Under the pieces are notes generated by a model. It saw only the letters and a list, made by a program, of their open reading frames with translations, was not told where the DNA came from and searched no databases. Source: Candidatus Babeliales bacterium (GTDB lineage: Bacteria; Babelota; Babeliae; Babelales; Vermiphilaceae). Taken from it: a DNA stretch of 53,022 bases. Shown here piece by piece: positions 1 through 8,592 of the stretch. Every line of letters starts with the position of its first letter. The first letter of the stretch is position 1. Location: positions 1 through 53,022 of the forward strand of contig JAGVLK010000005.1 of assembly GCA_020049835.1 (NCBI GenBank), written 5' to 3'. The position numbers were made by a program, and so were the translations under genes.

Positions 1-1
1 G

Positions 2-85
2 AACGCAATCCGAAAGGCCGCTGAGGGTGCTAAAAATTTTTATGATGCAGCAGTTCAAGCCCTGTCTGAAATTTGCACAGCTTAA
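2..85 (+). CDS. C-terminal end of an unidentified protein (5' end outside window)
   Basis: An open frame enters from the left edge and ends at TAA 83-85. The 27 visible residues are rich in Ala, Lys and Glu and look like the end of an amphipathic helix; no family can be named. The stop overlaps the ATG of the next gene by one base (TAATG), a usual sign of translational coupling, which is the main reason for calling it coding. Confidence 0.4.
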   Translation, partial: NAIRKAAEGAKNFYDAAVQALSEICTA

Positions 86-525
86 TGCGGGACGCTATAC
101 TTGGAAAAAATCTCTATGTACAAGAAATAGCTGCAATGGTAAAACGTCTTATTAAGGTCGCTGGTGCACGTAAGATTCGCGATGTGATTTATTTTTGGGC
201 AGGGTTATCGCTTAAACAGGTAGTTGCATTTAAGGATATTGTAGCGTTTGCTACCAGCGCAAAAGATAAGAAGTCACTTTTGAAGCAAATGATTTGTTTG
301 GGTTTGCCGTGTGACGTTAATAATCCTGATGAGATGCAGCTAGTAGCAAGTATTATACCGGTAATGGTTGATCTTTTACCGCATGTTGCCGATGATCCTG
401 ATCTTATCCAAGAGGCTGTGTCAGAGATTGAGGATGGTGTTAAATTGCTTGTTGAGCATGCAGTTATAGATCAAGCGCAAGCAAATGCTATGCTTGTACA
501 ATACGCATTTCACAGCGGCGGTTAG
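85..525 (+). CDS. Hypothetical protein, 146 aa
   Basis: I do not recognise this protein. It is predicted all-helical and soluble, with no signal peptide or membrane segment; the first part is Lys/Arg-rich (residues 15-40) and the last 60 residues are acidic. I chose ATG 85 over an in-frame TTG at 73 because the upstream frame stops at 83-85, giving a TAATG overlap typical of coupled genes. Its last 38 bases overlap the 3' end of the convergent pal gene, so the two transcripts are antisense there. Length and good codon use support a real gene; the function is unknown. Confidence 0.55.
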   Translation: MRDAILGKNLYVQEIAAMVKRLIKVAGARKIRDVIYFWAGLSLKQVVAFKDIVAFATSAKDKKSLLKQMICLGLPCDVNNPDEMQLVASIIPVMVDLLPHVADDPDLIQEAVSEIEDGVKLLVEHAVIDQAQANAMLVQYAFHSGG

Positions 526-1078
526 GCGCTTGTGCCATACGATCACCCGGCACCATAGTCTTTTCAGCACCACAAGCTACAACGCGAATAGAATCTGCCG
601 GTATACCAGCTTTAACTAAACGATCATACACAGCACGTGCACGACGATCGGAAATCTTTTTGTTATATTCCTGTTTACCCGCGGCGTTGCATGCATGGCC
701 TTCAATAACTACCGCCAGCTTTTGGTCCGGCGCTTGTTGCATATACTCTTTGCAGCGGGCAATGTTGCGTTGCAAGATCTCTTCTTGATCAGGGGTTATG
801 GTGCAGCTATCATACCCAAAGCAGATCGGGCTAAACTCTAATTTGGTAGTATCATGTTCTTGTGCCCAGGCAACCATTTCATGTTGTTGCGTAAATTCTC
901 CCAGATTTTCATCATATACGCTATAAAACTGTTCAGGCTTGCCGGCAATAGAGGTGCCAAGTGCATCGATATGTTGTTGGGTAGGGGTGCTGTTATGTTT
1001 GTTGCGCCACTCTTTTAAGCAGCCGGACATAGTCATAAGGGCAGCAATAGTCAGTATACTGGTAGCTTTTTTAAACAT
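488..1078 (-). CDS. pal: Peptidoglycan-associated lipoprotein (Pal), OmpA-C domain
   Basis: Outer-membrane lipoprotein expected to bind peptidoglycan through an OmpA-like C-terminal domain, as Pal of the Tol-Pal system does. Visible: a lipoprotein signal peptide ending in a lipobox (MSGC, Cys about residue 20), a linker, then an OmpA domain from about residue 85 with a strand-plus-acidic start (FGYDSCTITPDQ), the IEGHACNAAGKQEYN segment matching the family's EGHTD..GTxEYN core, SDRRARAV, and a terminal NRRCEMRI that matches NRRVE. The domain contains four or more extra cysteines, unusual for Pal. At 196 aa it is slightly longer than typical Pal. AAGGAG lies just upstream of the ATG. No tol genes are in the window. 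Confidence 0.85.
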   Translation of the reverse strand: MFKKATSILTIAALMTMSGCLKEWRNKHNSTPTQQHIDALGTSIAGKPEQFYSVYDENLGEFTQQHEMVAWAQEHDTTKLEFSPICFGYDSCTITPDQEEILQRNIARCKEYMQQAPDQKLAVVIEGHACNAAGKQEYNKKISDRRARAVYDRLVKAGIPADSIRVVACGAEKTMVPGDRMAQAPNRRCEMRIVQA

Positions 1079-1250
1079 ATATTTCTCCTTTTTTGGGGGG
1101 CATGTTCTATATGTTGGGACTTTATCACACTTTTTTTTAATTTTCTACTCATTATGCGTAAGATTATGTATAGTATATAGAAAAGGGCATTTTTTGAATT
1201 TTTTGCATTGGATTATTAACGACTTAACATAAGTCGAAAAACTGGTACGT

Positions 1251-2768
1251 ATGAAAAAGATAATAATAAATAAAACACCATGGCAGACACGAATTGCGAT
1301 TACTCGTGATAATCGACTGCAAAATATATATTTTTCCGGGCAACCGGGTCAGATGACGCATTTAGAGCGTCTTTATTTTAAAGGTAAAATTACCAAAGTA
1401 TTGCCGGGCATACAGACGGCGTTTGTGGATATCGGTCAGCCAAAGGCTGGATTTTTGCATATCTCTGAAGTTGACCGTGATTTGGCCATCGAGCGTATGA
1501 GTAAAGATATGCAGGTGGATGAGGATCAACCGCAGCCTAAAAAATTTATCAGGCGCGAAAAGCTTGATATCAGCAAGGTATTTAAAGAGGGTGATGATGT
1601 CCTGGTGCAGGTGAGCAAAGAGCCCGTGTACGAAAAAGGGGCAAAGTTAACCACCTGTTTTACGCTGCCGGGCCGTTTCTTGGTATTAATGCCCAATATT
1701 CCCCGCATCGGTATTTCCAAAAAGATTGAAGATCGCGAAGAGCGTATGCGCTTGCGCGAGATTGTCGGCTCACATCTGCCTGAAGGTATGGGTGCAATTA
1801 TAAGAACTTCATCGCAAGATCATACCAAACAGGAAATTGTAAAAGATTTAAATTACTTGGTATCGTTGTGGGCTGCGATTTTAAAAAATTTTGAAACAGC
1901 AGCAGTTGCTGAAAAGATTCATGAAGATTTGCCATTATCACTGCAGATTGTGAGGGATAACCTCGATGATGATGTGGAAGCAGTAATTACTGACGATCGT
2001 GATAGCCAGCAAGAGATCTATAAATTTATTAAAAAAAGTGCACCGGAATATTCTGAGTTGGTGCGCTATTATAATAACCCGATCAATATATTTGATTTCT
2101 ATGGTATTCAAGATCAAATTGAACAAGCACTGGAGAAAAAGGTTGAGCTGAAATCCGGCGGATCGCTCATCATAGAAAGTGCTGAAGCAATGACGGTAGT
2201 GGATGTTAACACGGGTAAATTTATCGGTAAAACGAACTTAGAAGATACGATTTTAAAAACCAATCTGGAAGCTGCTGAAGAGGTGGTACGCCAGTTGCGC
2301 TTGCGCAATATCGGCGGTTTGATCGTAATCGATTTTATCGATATGGCCACATCGCAAAACAGACAGAAATTAATGCGCCACTTTGAAAAGATGCTCAAAG
2401 AACAGGATCGTTTTCAGTCGGTGGTGCTCAAAGTTTCTGAATTTGGTCTGGTGCAGATGACGCGTAAACGTTCGGGCAAAACATTGGAGCAGCAGCTGAC
2501 TGAAGGCTGCCATTGCTGCAAAGGGTCAGGTCGCGTTATGTCGCTGCAAAATGAGTGCTTTATGCTGCTTGCCTCGCTGGAAAATGAGCTTAAAGAGGTT
2601 GCTGCGCATGCTGAATGCACGGTGTATGTGCATCCGGATATGTTTGCGTATATTACCAAAGATCAGTATAACTCTATTTTGGCGCTGGAAAAGATGTTCC
2701 AGGGTAAAATCGTGCTGGAAAGCAAAGAGGGGTTGGTGCGCGCGGAGCATCATATTCGCTTGGGGTAA
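1251..2768 (+). CDS. rng: Ribonuclease G/E family endoribonuclease
   Basis: Single-strand-specific endoribonuclease for rRNA maturation and mRNA decay. The 505-aa length fits RNase G, without the long RNase E degradosome tail. An N-terminal S1-type region (about residues 35-125; GIQTAFVDIGQPKAGFLH) precedes the catalytic DNase I-like fold. The two metal-binding aspartates are present as D318 (VVDVNTG) and D361 (IVIDFIDM). A CHCC motif near residue 423 supplies the CxxC Zn-link that pairs subunits. There is no clear ribosome-binding site before the ATG. It is followed at 92 bp by gatB and then aspS on the same strand, so the three may be co-transcribed. The protein lacks the extra C-terminal RNase G extension pattern needed to separate G from E by eye. 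Confidence 0.92.
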   Translation: MKKIIINKTPWQTRIAITRDNRLQNIYFSGQPGQMTHLERLYFKGKITKVLPGIQTAFVDIGQPKAGFLHISEVDRDLAIERMSKDMQVDEDQPQPKKFIRREKLDISKVFKEGDDVLVQVSKEPVYEKGAKLTTCFTLPGRFLVLMPNIPRIGISKKIEDREERMRLREIVGSHLPEGMGAIIRTSSQDHTKQEIVKDLNYLVSLWAAILKNFETAAVAEKIHEDLPLSLQIVRDNLDDDVEAVITDDRDSQQEIYKFIKKSAPEYSELVRYYNNPINIFDFYGIQDQIEQALEKKVELKSGGSLIIESAEAMTVVDVNTGKFIGKTNLEDTILKTNLEAAEEVVRQLRLRNIGGLIVIDFIDMATSQNRQKLMRHFEKMLKEQDRFQSVVLKVSEFGLVQMTRKRSGKTLEQQLTEGCHCCKGSGRVMSLQNECFMLLASLENELKEVAAHAECTVYVHPDMFAYITKDQYNSILALEKMFQGKIVLESKEGLVRAEHHIRLG

Positions 2769-2860
2769 AAATGCGTTGCGATTGCAGCAAGATATGCTTG
2801 TGTTAAACTATATCCTATAGACCGGTTGTATCACGTAATTTCTTGAATAAAAGGATATAT

Positions 2861-4315
2861 ATGTCCAAGCATGTTTCTGTACTGGATCAGTACCCTGATT
2901 ATGCCCTCAATATCGGCATCGAGGTGCATGTCCAGCTTACCACTGCCAGTAAGATTTTTTGTGCAACTGCCAATGGCGGCGGCACGACTCCCAATAGCTG
3001 CATCTGTATAGTGTGTGCTGGATATCCTGGTGTGTTGCCGGTTTTAAATAAAAACGTACCAAATTTAGCTATTTTGGCAGGGTTGGCGACTAACTGCCAA
3101 ATTACCCGCCGCTCAATCTTTGCACGCAAACATTATTTTTACCCTGATTTGCCCAAAGGTTACCAAGTAACACAAGCGGATGAACCCATCTGCACGCAAG
3201 GTTATATTCCCATTGTATTAGAAGATGGGTCGATCAAAAAAATCAGACTCATTCGTATTCATATTGAAGAAGATGCGGGCAAAAATATTCACGCTGCGGG
3301 CACCAACGAAAGTTTTGTGGATCTTAATCGTGCCGGTACGCCCTTGTTGGAAATTGTTAGCTACCCGGATATCGAAAGCACGTATGAAGCCAAAGCGTAT
3401 CTAAAAGCACTCCATCAAATTGTGCGCTACATTGGCGTATGCACCGGTAACATGGATGAAGGTGCCTTTAGAGCAGATACTAATATTTCTGTGCGTAAAA
3501 AAGACGCAACAGAAATGGGTACACGTTGCGAGCTTAAAAATATCAACTCGTTCAAATTTATTGGCGATGCGGTTGAATATGAAATTGAGCGTCAAATCGA
3601 TATGCTTGAAAGCGGGCAAAAAATAGTACAGCAAACACGTTTGTGGGATACGCAACAAAAAGTTACGCGTGCTATGCGTTCTAAAGAGGAAGCGGCGGAT
3701 TATCGTTATTTCCCCGAGCCGGATTTACCTATTTTAGAAATTGATGATGCATGGATTGAGCGTATGCGTGCACAACTTCCGGAATTGCCGTTTGCCAAAG
3801 CACAACGTTTAGTGCAAGAAGGTTTAAGTGCGTATGAAGCTGATATCATTGTAGATGACAAAGATTTAGCCGATTATTATGAAGCTGCACGTGCATTAAC
3901 CGGCAGCAAACAGTTGGTTAATTGGATACTGCGCGATCTGCTTGGTTACTTGAAAGAGCACAAAATGGATCTGGCTCAATGCTGCATGACACCAACCTAT
4001 ATGGCGCATTTAATGGATCTGCTTGATAAAGGTGTTATTAATGCTGCTGCAGCAAAAGAGGTATTTGCAGCCGTTGCTGCTACCGGCCAACACCCGGATG
4101 ATGTAGTCAAAGAAAAAGGGTTGCAACAGATCGGTTCAGTTGATGAGCTGGAAGCTATCGTGAAAGCAACCATTGCGGCATACCCGGAACAGGTTGCACA
4201 GTATCGTTCAGGTAAAGATAAGATGTTTGGATTCTTTGTTGGCCAGGTGATGAAAGATACCAAAGGCAAAGGTAATCCTGCAATTATTAACGATCTGTTA
4301 AAGAAGAATTTATAA
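2861..4315 (+). CDS. gatB: Aspartyl/glutamyl-tRNA amidotransferase subunit B
   Basis: Kinase/transamidase subunit of GatCAB, which converts mischarged Glu-tRNAGln (and Asp-tRNAAsn) to Gln-tRNAGln/Asn-tRNAAsn. Visible: the amino-terminal GIEVHVQL signature, the YPDLPKGYQVTQ motif, IHIEEDAGK, DLNRAGTPLLEI, and a C-terminal YqeY/tail domain ending in NPAIINDLLKK. The 484-aa length is normal. I start at ATG 2861 because AAAGG lies 7 bases upstream; the in-frame TTG at 2843 would put that site inside the gene. gatA and gatC are not adjacent. Its presence implies that this organism makes at least one of Gln-tRNA or Asn-tRNA by the indirect route, even though aspS lies directly downstream. Confidence 0.95.
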   Translation: MSKHVSVLDQYPDYALNIGIEVHVQLTTASKIFCATANGGGTTPNSCICIVCAGYPGVLPVLNKNVPNLAILAGLATNCQITRRSIFARKHYFYPDLPKGYQVTQADEPICTQGYIPIVLEDGSIKKIRLIRIHIEEDAGKNIHAAGTNESFVDLNRAGTPLLEIVSYPDIESTYEAKAYLKALHQIVRYIGVCTGNMDEGAFRADTNISVRKKDATEMGTRCELKNINSFKFIGDAVEYEIERQIDMLESGQKIVQQTRLWDTQQKVTRAMRSKEEAADYRYFPEPDLPILEIDDAWIERMRAQLPELPFAKAQRLVQEGLSAYEADIIVDDKDLADYYEAARALTGSKQLVNWILRDLLGYLKEHKMDLAQCCMTPTYMAHLMDLLDKGVINAAAAKEVFAAVAATGQHPDDVVKEKGLQQIGSVDELEAIVKATIAAYPEQVAQYRSGKDKMFGFFVGQVMKDTKGKGNPAIINDLLKKNL

Positions 4316-4351
4316 AATTTAAATGCTATATTTTTTGTTATAGGAATGCTC

Positions 4352-6124
4352 ATGCAACGATCAGGGCGCACCATTGGATGTGGAGAGGTTAGACAAGAGT
4401 TATTAAACAAACGCATTAAACTTGCCGGTTGGGTAAACCGTCGTCGTGATCATGGCGGACTTATTTTTATTGATATGCGTGATCGCAGCGGTATTATGCA
4501 GCTGGTGTTTAACCCCGATTTTAATAAAGCTGTGCATGAGCTTGCGCATCAATTACGCTCTGAAGATGTTATTGAAGTTGAAGGTACCGTGGTTAATCGT
4601 TCACCAGAAACAGTAAATCGTGAGCTGGCAACCGGTGCATTTGAGTTGCAAGTTGATAAACTGGTAATCTTGAATAAAGCGAAAAATTTACCATTCACGC
4701 TGGAAGAAGCGGAAAACGTTGATGAGGAGTTGCGTCTTAAATATCGTTACATCGATTTGCGACGTGATGCTATGCAACACAAATTTGCATTGCGCAACAA
4801 GGTGACCTTTGCAATGCGTGAATTTTTGATAAAAAGGGGGTTCTATGAAATGGAAACTCCAATATTGACTAAGAACACACCGGAAGGTGCTCGTGAATTC
4901 TTGGTGCCTTGTCGTACGCATACGGGCACATTTTATGCATTACCACAATCTCCGCAACTGTATAAACAGATTTTAATGGCAAGCGGCTTTGAAAGCTATT
5001 TCCAAATTGCGCGCTGCTTTAGAGATGAAGATTTACGTGCCGATCGTCAGCCTGAATTTACCCAGCTTGACCTTGAAATGTCATTTATTAATGAGCAAGA
5101 TATTCAAGATATTATTGAAGGGTTAATTGCGCATGTGTGGCGCACCGCATTTAATGTTGAGCTGCAGCTGCCATTTGAGCGCATGCCGTATGACGTTGCG
5201 TTTGGTACCTATGGATCAGATAAACCTGATGTGCGTTTCGATTTACCGATTCATGATATATCGAGCGTATTTGCAGACACGGAACTTAAATTTTTGCGCA
5301 CAACATTAGATAAAGGTGGCAAGGTTGGTGCATTAGCGGTGCACGATCATGAATTTTCACGTTCTGAACTTGATGCAATGGTAGGCCGTGCACAGAAACT
5401 GGGTGCAAAAGGTTTGCTGTGGTTGCGCTTTAAAGATGGCAAACCGGATTCTCCGGTGGCAAACTTCTTGTCGCCAAACTTTTTAGATGAACTCAAGAAA
5501 TCTATTCCGCAAGCATCTGCAAGCACTACGCTCTTTATTGTAGCAGGTCCGTATGATGAGGCCTGGACAATTCTTGGCAGATTGCGCCTCTTGCTTGCCG
5601 GTGATCTTAACTTGATTGATCCCAATGTACATCGCTTTTTGTGGGTTACCGATTTCCCGCTCTTTGAATATGACAAAGAATCTAAAGCATATGCAGCGGT
5701 GCATCATCCATTTACCAGTCCACAAGAGGGTTGGGAAAAGCTCGATCCAAAAGATATGAAAGCCCGTGCGTATGATATCGTACTCAACGGTATTGAACTT
5801 GGCGGCGGGTCAATTCGTATCCATGATGCTGCAATGCAAGATAAAGTATTTGATCTGTTGGGATTGGATAAAGCAACAGCGCAGAAAAAATTCGGATTTC
5901 TATTGGAAGCATTGCAACTTGGCTTTCCACCACATGGCGGCCTTGCAATCGGCATTGACCGTTTGATCATGTTAATGACCAAAAGCGCATCGATTCGTGA
6001 TGTTATTGCGTTTCCTAAAACTGCGCGTGGTTATGACCCAATGATGGCTGCACCGACAACAGTTGATGAAGCTCAGTTGCGTGAATATGGCTTAAAGTTT
6101 GCGCCGATTAAGAAAGAGGCGTAA
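4352..6124 (+). CDS. aspS: Aspartyl-tRNA synthetase, bacterial type
   Basis: Class II synthetase that charges tRNAAsp. The 590-aa protein has an N-terminal OB anticodon-binding domain (to about residue 110; GWVNRRRDHGGLIFIDMRDR), class II motif 1-2 region (FRDEDLRADRQPEFTQLD), the bacterial GAD insertion (about 280-410) and motif 3 (GLAIGIDRL near the C-terminus). TAGGA 4341-4345 sits 6 bases before ATG 4352, so I prefer that start to ATG 4346. With GatB encoded just upstream, this enzyme could be non-discriminating (charging tRNAAsn too), but that cannot be read from the sequence here. A strong terminator follows at 6167. Confidence 0.96.
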   Translation: MQRSGRTIGCGEVRQELLNKRIKLAGWVNRRRDHGGLIFIDMRDRSGIMQLVFNPDFNKAVHELAHQLRSEDVIEVEGTVVNRSPETVNRELATGAFELQVDKLVILNKAKNLPFTLEEAENVDEELRLKYRYIDLRRDAMQHKFALRNKVTFAMREFLIKRGFYEMETPILTKNTPEGAREFLVPCRTHTGTFYALPQSPQLYKQILMASGFESYFQIARCFRDEDLRADRQPEFTQLDLEMSFINEQDIQDIIEGLIAHVWRTAFNVELQLPFERMPYDVAFGTYGSDKPDVRFDLPIHDISSVFADTELKFLRTTLDKGGKVGALAVHDHEFSRSELDAMVGRAQKLGAKGLLWLRFKDGKPDSPVANFLSPNFLDELKKSIPQASASTTLFIVAGPYDEAWTILGRLRLLLAGDLNLIDPNVHRFLWVTDFPLFEYDKESKAYAAVHHPFTSPQEGWEKLDPKDMKARAYDIVLNGIELGGGSIRIHDAAMQDKVFDLLGLDKATAQKKFGFLLEALQLGFPPHGGLAIGIDRLIMLMTKSASIRDVIAFPKTARGYDPMMAAPTTVDEAQLREYGLKFAPIKKEA

Positions 6125-6166
6125 ACATATGTGCGGTCTAGCCGCACATGATAATTTGTTGAATGA

Positions 6167-6205
6167 AAAAAGAGCCCGATGTACAGATGTATGTCGGGCT
6201 CTTTT
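6167..6205 (+). terminator. Rho-independent terminator after aspS
   Basis: A 12-bp stem (AAAAGAGCCCGA / TCGGGCTCTTTT) with a 14-base loop ends in a T run, 43 bases after the aspS stop. A smaller perfect hairpin (TGTGCGG / CCGCACA, 6130-6148) lies between the stop and this terminator. Confidence 0.85.
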
Positions 6206-6266
6206 AGTACTTATTTTAACGCGAACTTGATCTAAGAAGTTTTATAAAAGCTAATCAAATTCAGCA

Positions 6267-6402
6267 TTTTTGTCTTCCTCGCGAAAGCGGGGATCCAGCA
6301 ATTTTAATAAAAACAGATAAAATGAAATATTAATCACTGGATCCCCGCTTTCGCGAGGAAGACAAAGCCGTCGCTCTATTGGCTATGGAGTGCGCAGCAA
6401 AA
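6267..6402. repeat. Dispersed GTCTTCC/GGATCCAG palindrome with 3' tail
   Basis: Two near-perfect inverted arms, 6267-6298 and 6337-6366, begin TTTGTCTTCCTCGCGAAAGC and enclose an A/T-rich spacer. A tail beginning AGCCGTCGCT and ending GCGCAGCAAAA (6366-6402) recurs after the palindrome at 12097. The same arm family recurs at 10642, 12097, 19536, 21639 and 47998. Nothing gene-like was found in 6206-6456. Confidence 0.85.
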
Positions 6403-6456
6403 AACAGGGATTATATTTTATTTAATAGATCGGGCTATTTATTTTGATGACTTATT

Positions 6457-7041
6457 CTAGATTTTAGTTTTACTGAAAAACGTACATTGTTCATACTTGC
6501 CGGTACCACTTAAATATTGACCTGTTAAAGATCTAAAAATAAATCCTGTAATCACAGTTCCCAGACTAACTATACCGCCTTCTGTAGTAAATCTATGTTT
6601 ATATAAACTATAGATTAAACCGAATAGTCCACCCCAGACAATACCTTGACACATGTTTTCGCTAAGACAGTTACCGGCTAATTCGCTGCCATGTTTTAAA
6701 TGATACGCGATAGTATTATTGTAGAAATTGGGATGATGGCTGCTCATTGCGCCACCATGCATAATGGTATTGATAAAAAGTGGATTGGTGTTTCCCTCTG
6801 CCTTATATCGATAATAACGGCAGTTATACCATGTAGCGCTGGCAACTGTTGCAAGTGCGCCAAGCGTAGCTCCTGCTGCAACCGGTACTGTTGCTTGTGC
6901 AAGAATGTTGCGATCAAATCCATCTTTTACCGTACCGAAATGTGTGCCTGCAATTTGTAAAGCATGTTTTAACGTATCGTTAGCGCATATTTGTTGCGCC
7001 AATGTTAAGCACAAAAGGGTTGTCAAAAGCAAGCGTTTCAT
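6457..7041 (-). CDS. Secreted small membrane-associated protein, MKRLLL family, 194 aa
   Basis: Unknown function. An N-terminal Sec signal peptide (MKRLLLTTLLCL... to about residue 20, ANA/ICA-type cleavage) is followed by DTLKHALQIAGT, a hydrophobic Ala/Gly-rich stretch (about 50-70), and a second Gly-rich membrane-like segment (about 130-165). It is clearly paralogous to the genes at 8052 and 8593, sharing NDTLxHALQxxGTxxxxxKxxFD, AQATxPxAxG and a later HGG motif. It is the last gene of a four-gene minus-strand operon (gaps 15, 11 and 4 bp). AAGGAT precedes the ATG. Export and two hydrophobic segments suggest a periplasmic, envelope or host-exposed location; no catalytic motif is visible. 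Confidence 0.75.
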   Translation of the reverse strand: MKRLLLTTLLCLTLAQQICANDTLKHALQIAGTHFGTVKDGFDRNILAQATVPVAAGATLGALATVASATWYNCRYYRYKAEGNTNPLFINTIMHGGAMSSHHPNFYNNTIAYHLKHGSELAGNCLSENMCQGIVWGGLFGLIYSLYKHRFTTEGGIVSLGTVITGFIFRSLTGQYLSGTGKYEQCTFFSKTKI

Positions 7042-7056
7042 AGTTTGAATCCTTGT

Positions 7057-8040
7057 TTACTGAATTCTAGATAATCTGAAATCACGAATCAAAGCGATAC
7101 CAGAAACTAATAGAGCTGCGGTAGTTGCACAAGGAATAGCTACAGGGATAGTATATTGTATATTTTCAGCTGAGTAGATTGTGCCTAACCGATTAGTTGA
7201 CGTTATCCAAAGATGATTATATACATGCTGATATACGTCTTTAATATCATCTATTTTTGTTTTTTTCAGATTTCGTAGGGGTAATTGTTCTGCATTATGT
7301 GGGGCAGGCGAACTGCTTTTCATCCAGCTTCTATAGTCAGCTGTAACATCAGCGCCAAGCTTATGCTGATTAAAATATCCTTCATATACTGGTACAGGGT
7401 TGCATACCTCCTCGTTCTTACTATTTGGTTGCCACCTTTCCGTAAATCCCTCAGCTAGCCTACGGACCGCTCTGATCATTTTCTCCGGATCAGTTCTGAG
7501 ATTAATAATATCTTGTTTTTCGCTATTGTTTGCTGAGATGTCGTCCCATGATCCATAGATGCCCGCTGCTGAAGCTAGTGATGCACAGAGTAGAATATGT
7601 TTCCAATTGACTGCCAAAACATCAGTTTCATGCATTACCCATAAACATGAACCTAATAACGCAGCAAAACCGCTACTCCACCTGAGATAATCATATATAT
7701 TTTTGTTTGGCAGCCTATGATGAGTATAAGCTTGTGAAGCTGTTGCAGCGGATATAACTTCATTGCGAGTGAACTTACGAAATAGACCGGGTATTATAGG
7801 CTTCATTGTTTCTTCAAATTGAGAAGGTTCATTACGGCTAAACCCTCCTGATGAACAAAATTGTGAAAACGCTTTAGGTATATTTTTATGAGGTAACGGC
7901 ATGCAATTTATATTTGCCAATTGAGCAAATGTGCCTGTGTAATTAACTGGCGGAAGTTGCAGAGAGTTGCTCGATGATGCTCCGTACGCTTGTCCTATAA
8001 ATATTAAGCCTAACAGACTTGCAAAATGTAAACGTTTCAT
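7057..8040 (-). CDS. Secreted/membrane hypothetical protein, 327 aa
   Basis: Not recognised. It has a cleavable signal peptide (MKRLHFASLLGLIFIGQAYG), a basic segment around residues 85-105, a hydrophobic pair near 125-160, a polar middle, and a terminal hydrophobic segment (about 298-318: VAIPCATTAALLVSG) followed by a short basic tail, suggesting a membrane anchor with the bulk outside the cytoplasm. It is second-to-last in the 6457-9132 operon, with 15 and 11 bp gaps to its neighbours. The first residues resemble the short paralogs on either side, but the body does not, so co-regulation is supported and homology is not. Confidence 0.7.
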   Translation of the reverse strand: MKRLHFASLLGLIFIGQAYGASSSNSLQLPPVNYTGTFAQLANINCMPLPHKNIPKAFSQFCSSGGFSRNEPSQFEETMKPIIPGLFRKFTRNEVISAATASQAYTHHRLPNKNIYDYLRWSSGFAALLGSCLWVMHETDVLAVNWKHILLCASLASAAGIYGSWDDISANNSEKQDIINLRTDPEKMIRAVRRLAEGFTERWQPNSKNEEVCNPVPVYEGYFNQHKLGADVTADYRSWMKSSSPAPHNAEQLPLRNLKKTKIDDIKDVYQHVYNHLWITSTNRLGTIYSAENIQYTIPVAIPCATTAALLVSGIALIRDFRLSRIQ

Positions 8041-8051
8041 ATTTTTATCCT

Positions 8052-8588
8052 TTATTCAAAAAAAGTTGTACGCAATTGCGACAAATAATAAGGTTTACAA
8101 ACTTTGTTAGCTATAAATGATACGCCATATCCTGAAATACTTGCACCGACAGCTATTTTTAAACCATCTTTGATGCCATGTTTATACAAGCCATATAGAA
8201 TACCGAGTATTGTACCTCCGATAATACCTACGTTCCAGGTATGACCTATATTATGTATTTCTGCAAATGTTTCAGATCCACCCGCTTGACCACCATAAAC
8301 CAATGTATTGATAAATTTGTTATTACATTGTTCTGAGTAAAGATTGCTTGCAGTTTCATACAGATTATGTGCAGCTCCTGCTTTGCCTATTGTATAAACT
8401 GTACTTGCAGCTAAACCGACCGCAACAGGTATAGTTGCTTGTGCAAAAAAGCTGCTGTTATCAAATGTGTTCTTTGCAGAAATAAATTGTGTGCCCACTG
8501 TTTGCAATGCATGTTTTAACGTGTCATTTGCGTGAGCTTGTTGTGCACAGGTGATGCCTAAAACGGCGCTTAAAAGTAAACGTTTCAT
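8052..8588 (-). CDS. Secreted small membrane-associated protein, MKRLLL family, 178 aa
   Basis: Paralog of the 6457 and 8593 proteins with the same plan: signal peptide (MKRLLLSAVLGITCAQQAHA), the NDTLKHALQTVGT block, AQATIPVAVGLAA hydrophobic segment (about 50-70), a variable middle with GGQAGG, then a Gly-rich hydrophobic region (about 120-160: GIIGGTILGILYGLYKHG). The YGLYKHG end of that segment is also seen as YSLYKHR and YSFYKNT in the paralogs, so it is the family's best-conserved point. Only 4 bp separate it from the upstream gene. Function unknown; tandem duplication with divergence is evident. Confidence 0.75.
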   Translation of the reverse strand: MKRLLLSAVLGITCAQQAHANDTLKHALQTVGTQFISAKNTFDNSSFFAQATIPVAVGLAASTVYTIGKAGAAHNLYETASNLYSEQCNNKFINTLVYGGQAGGSETFAEIHNIGHTWNVGIIGGTILGILYGLYKHGIKDGLKIAVGASISGYGVSFIANKVCKPYYLSQLRTTFFE

Positions 8589-8592
8589 AGTG

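Noticed and set aside
939-1232. 97-codon plus-strand ORF opposite pal and its upstream region
   Set aside because: It lies mostly antisense to pal, has no ribosome site and no recognisable domain.
6267-6366. CRISPR array suggested by repeated short units
   Set aside because: Arms are inverted, not direct, spacers are not uniform and copies are dispersed kilobases apart; no cas genes are present.
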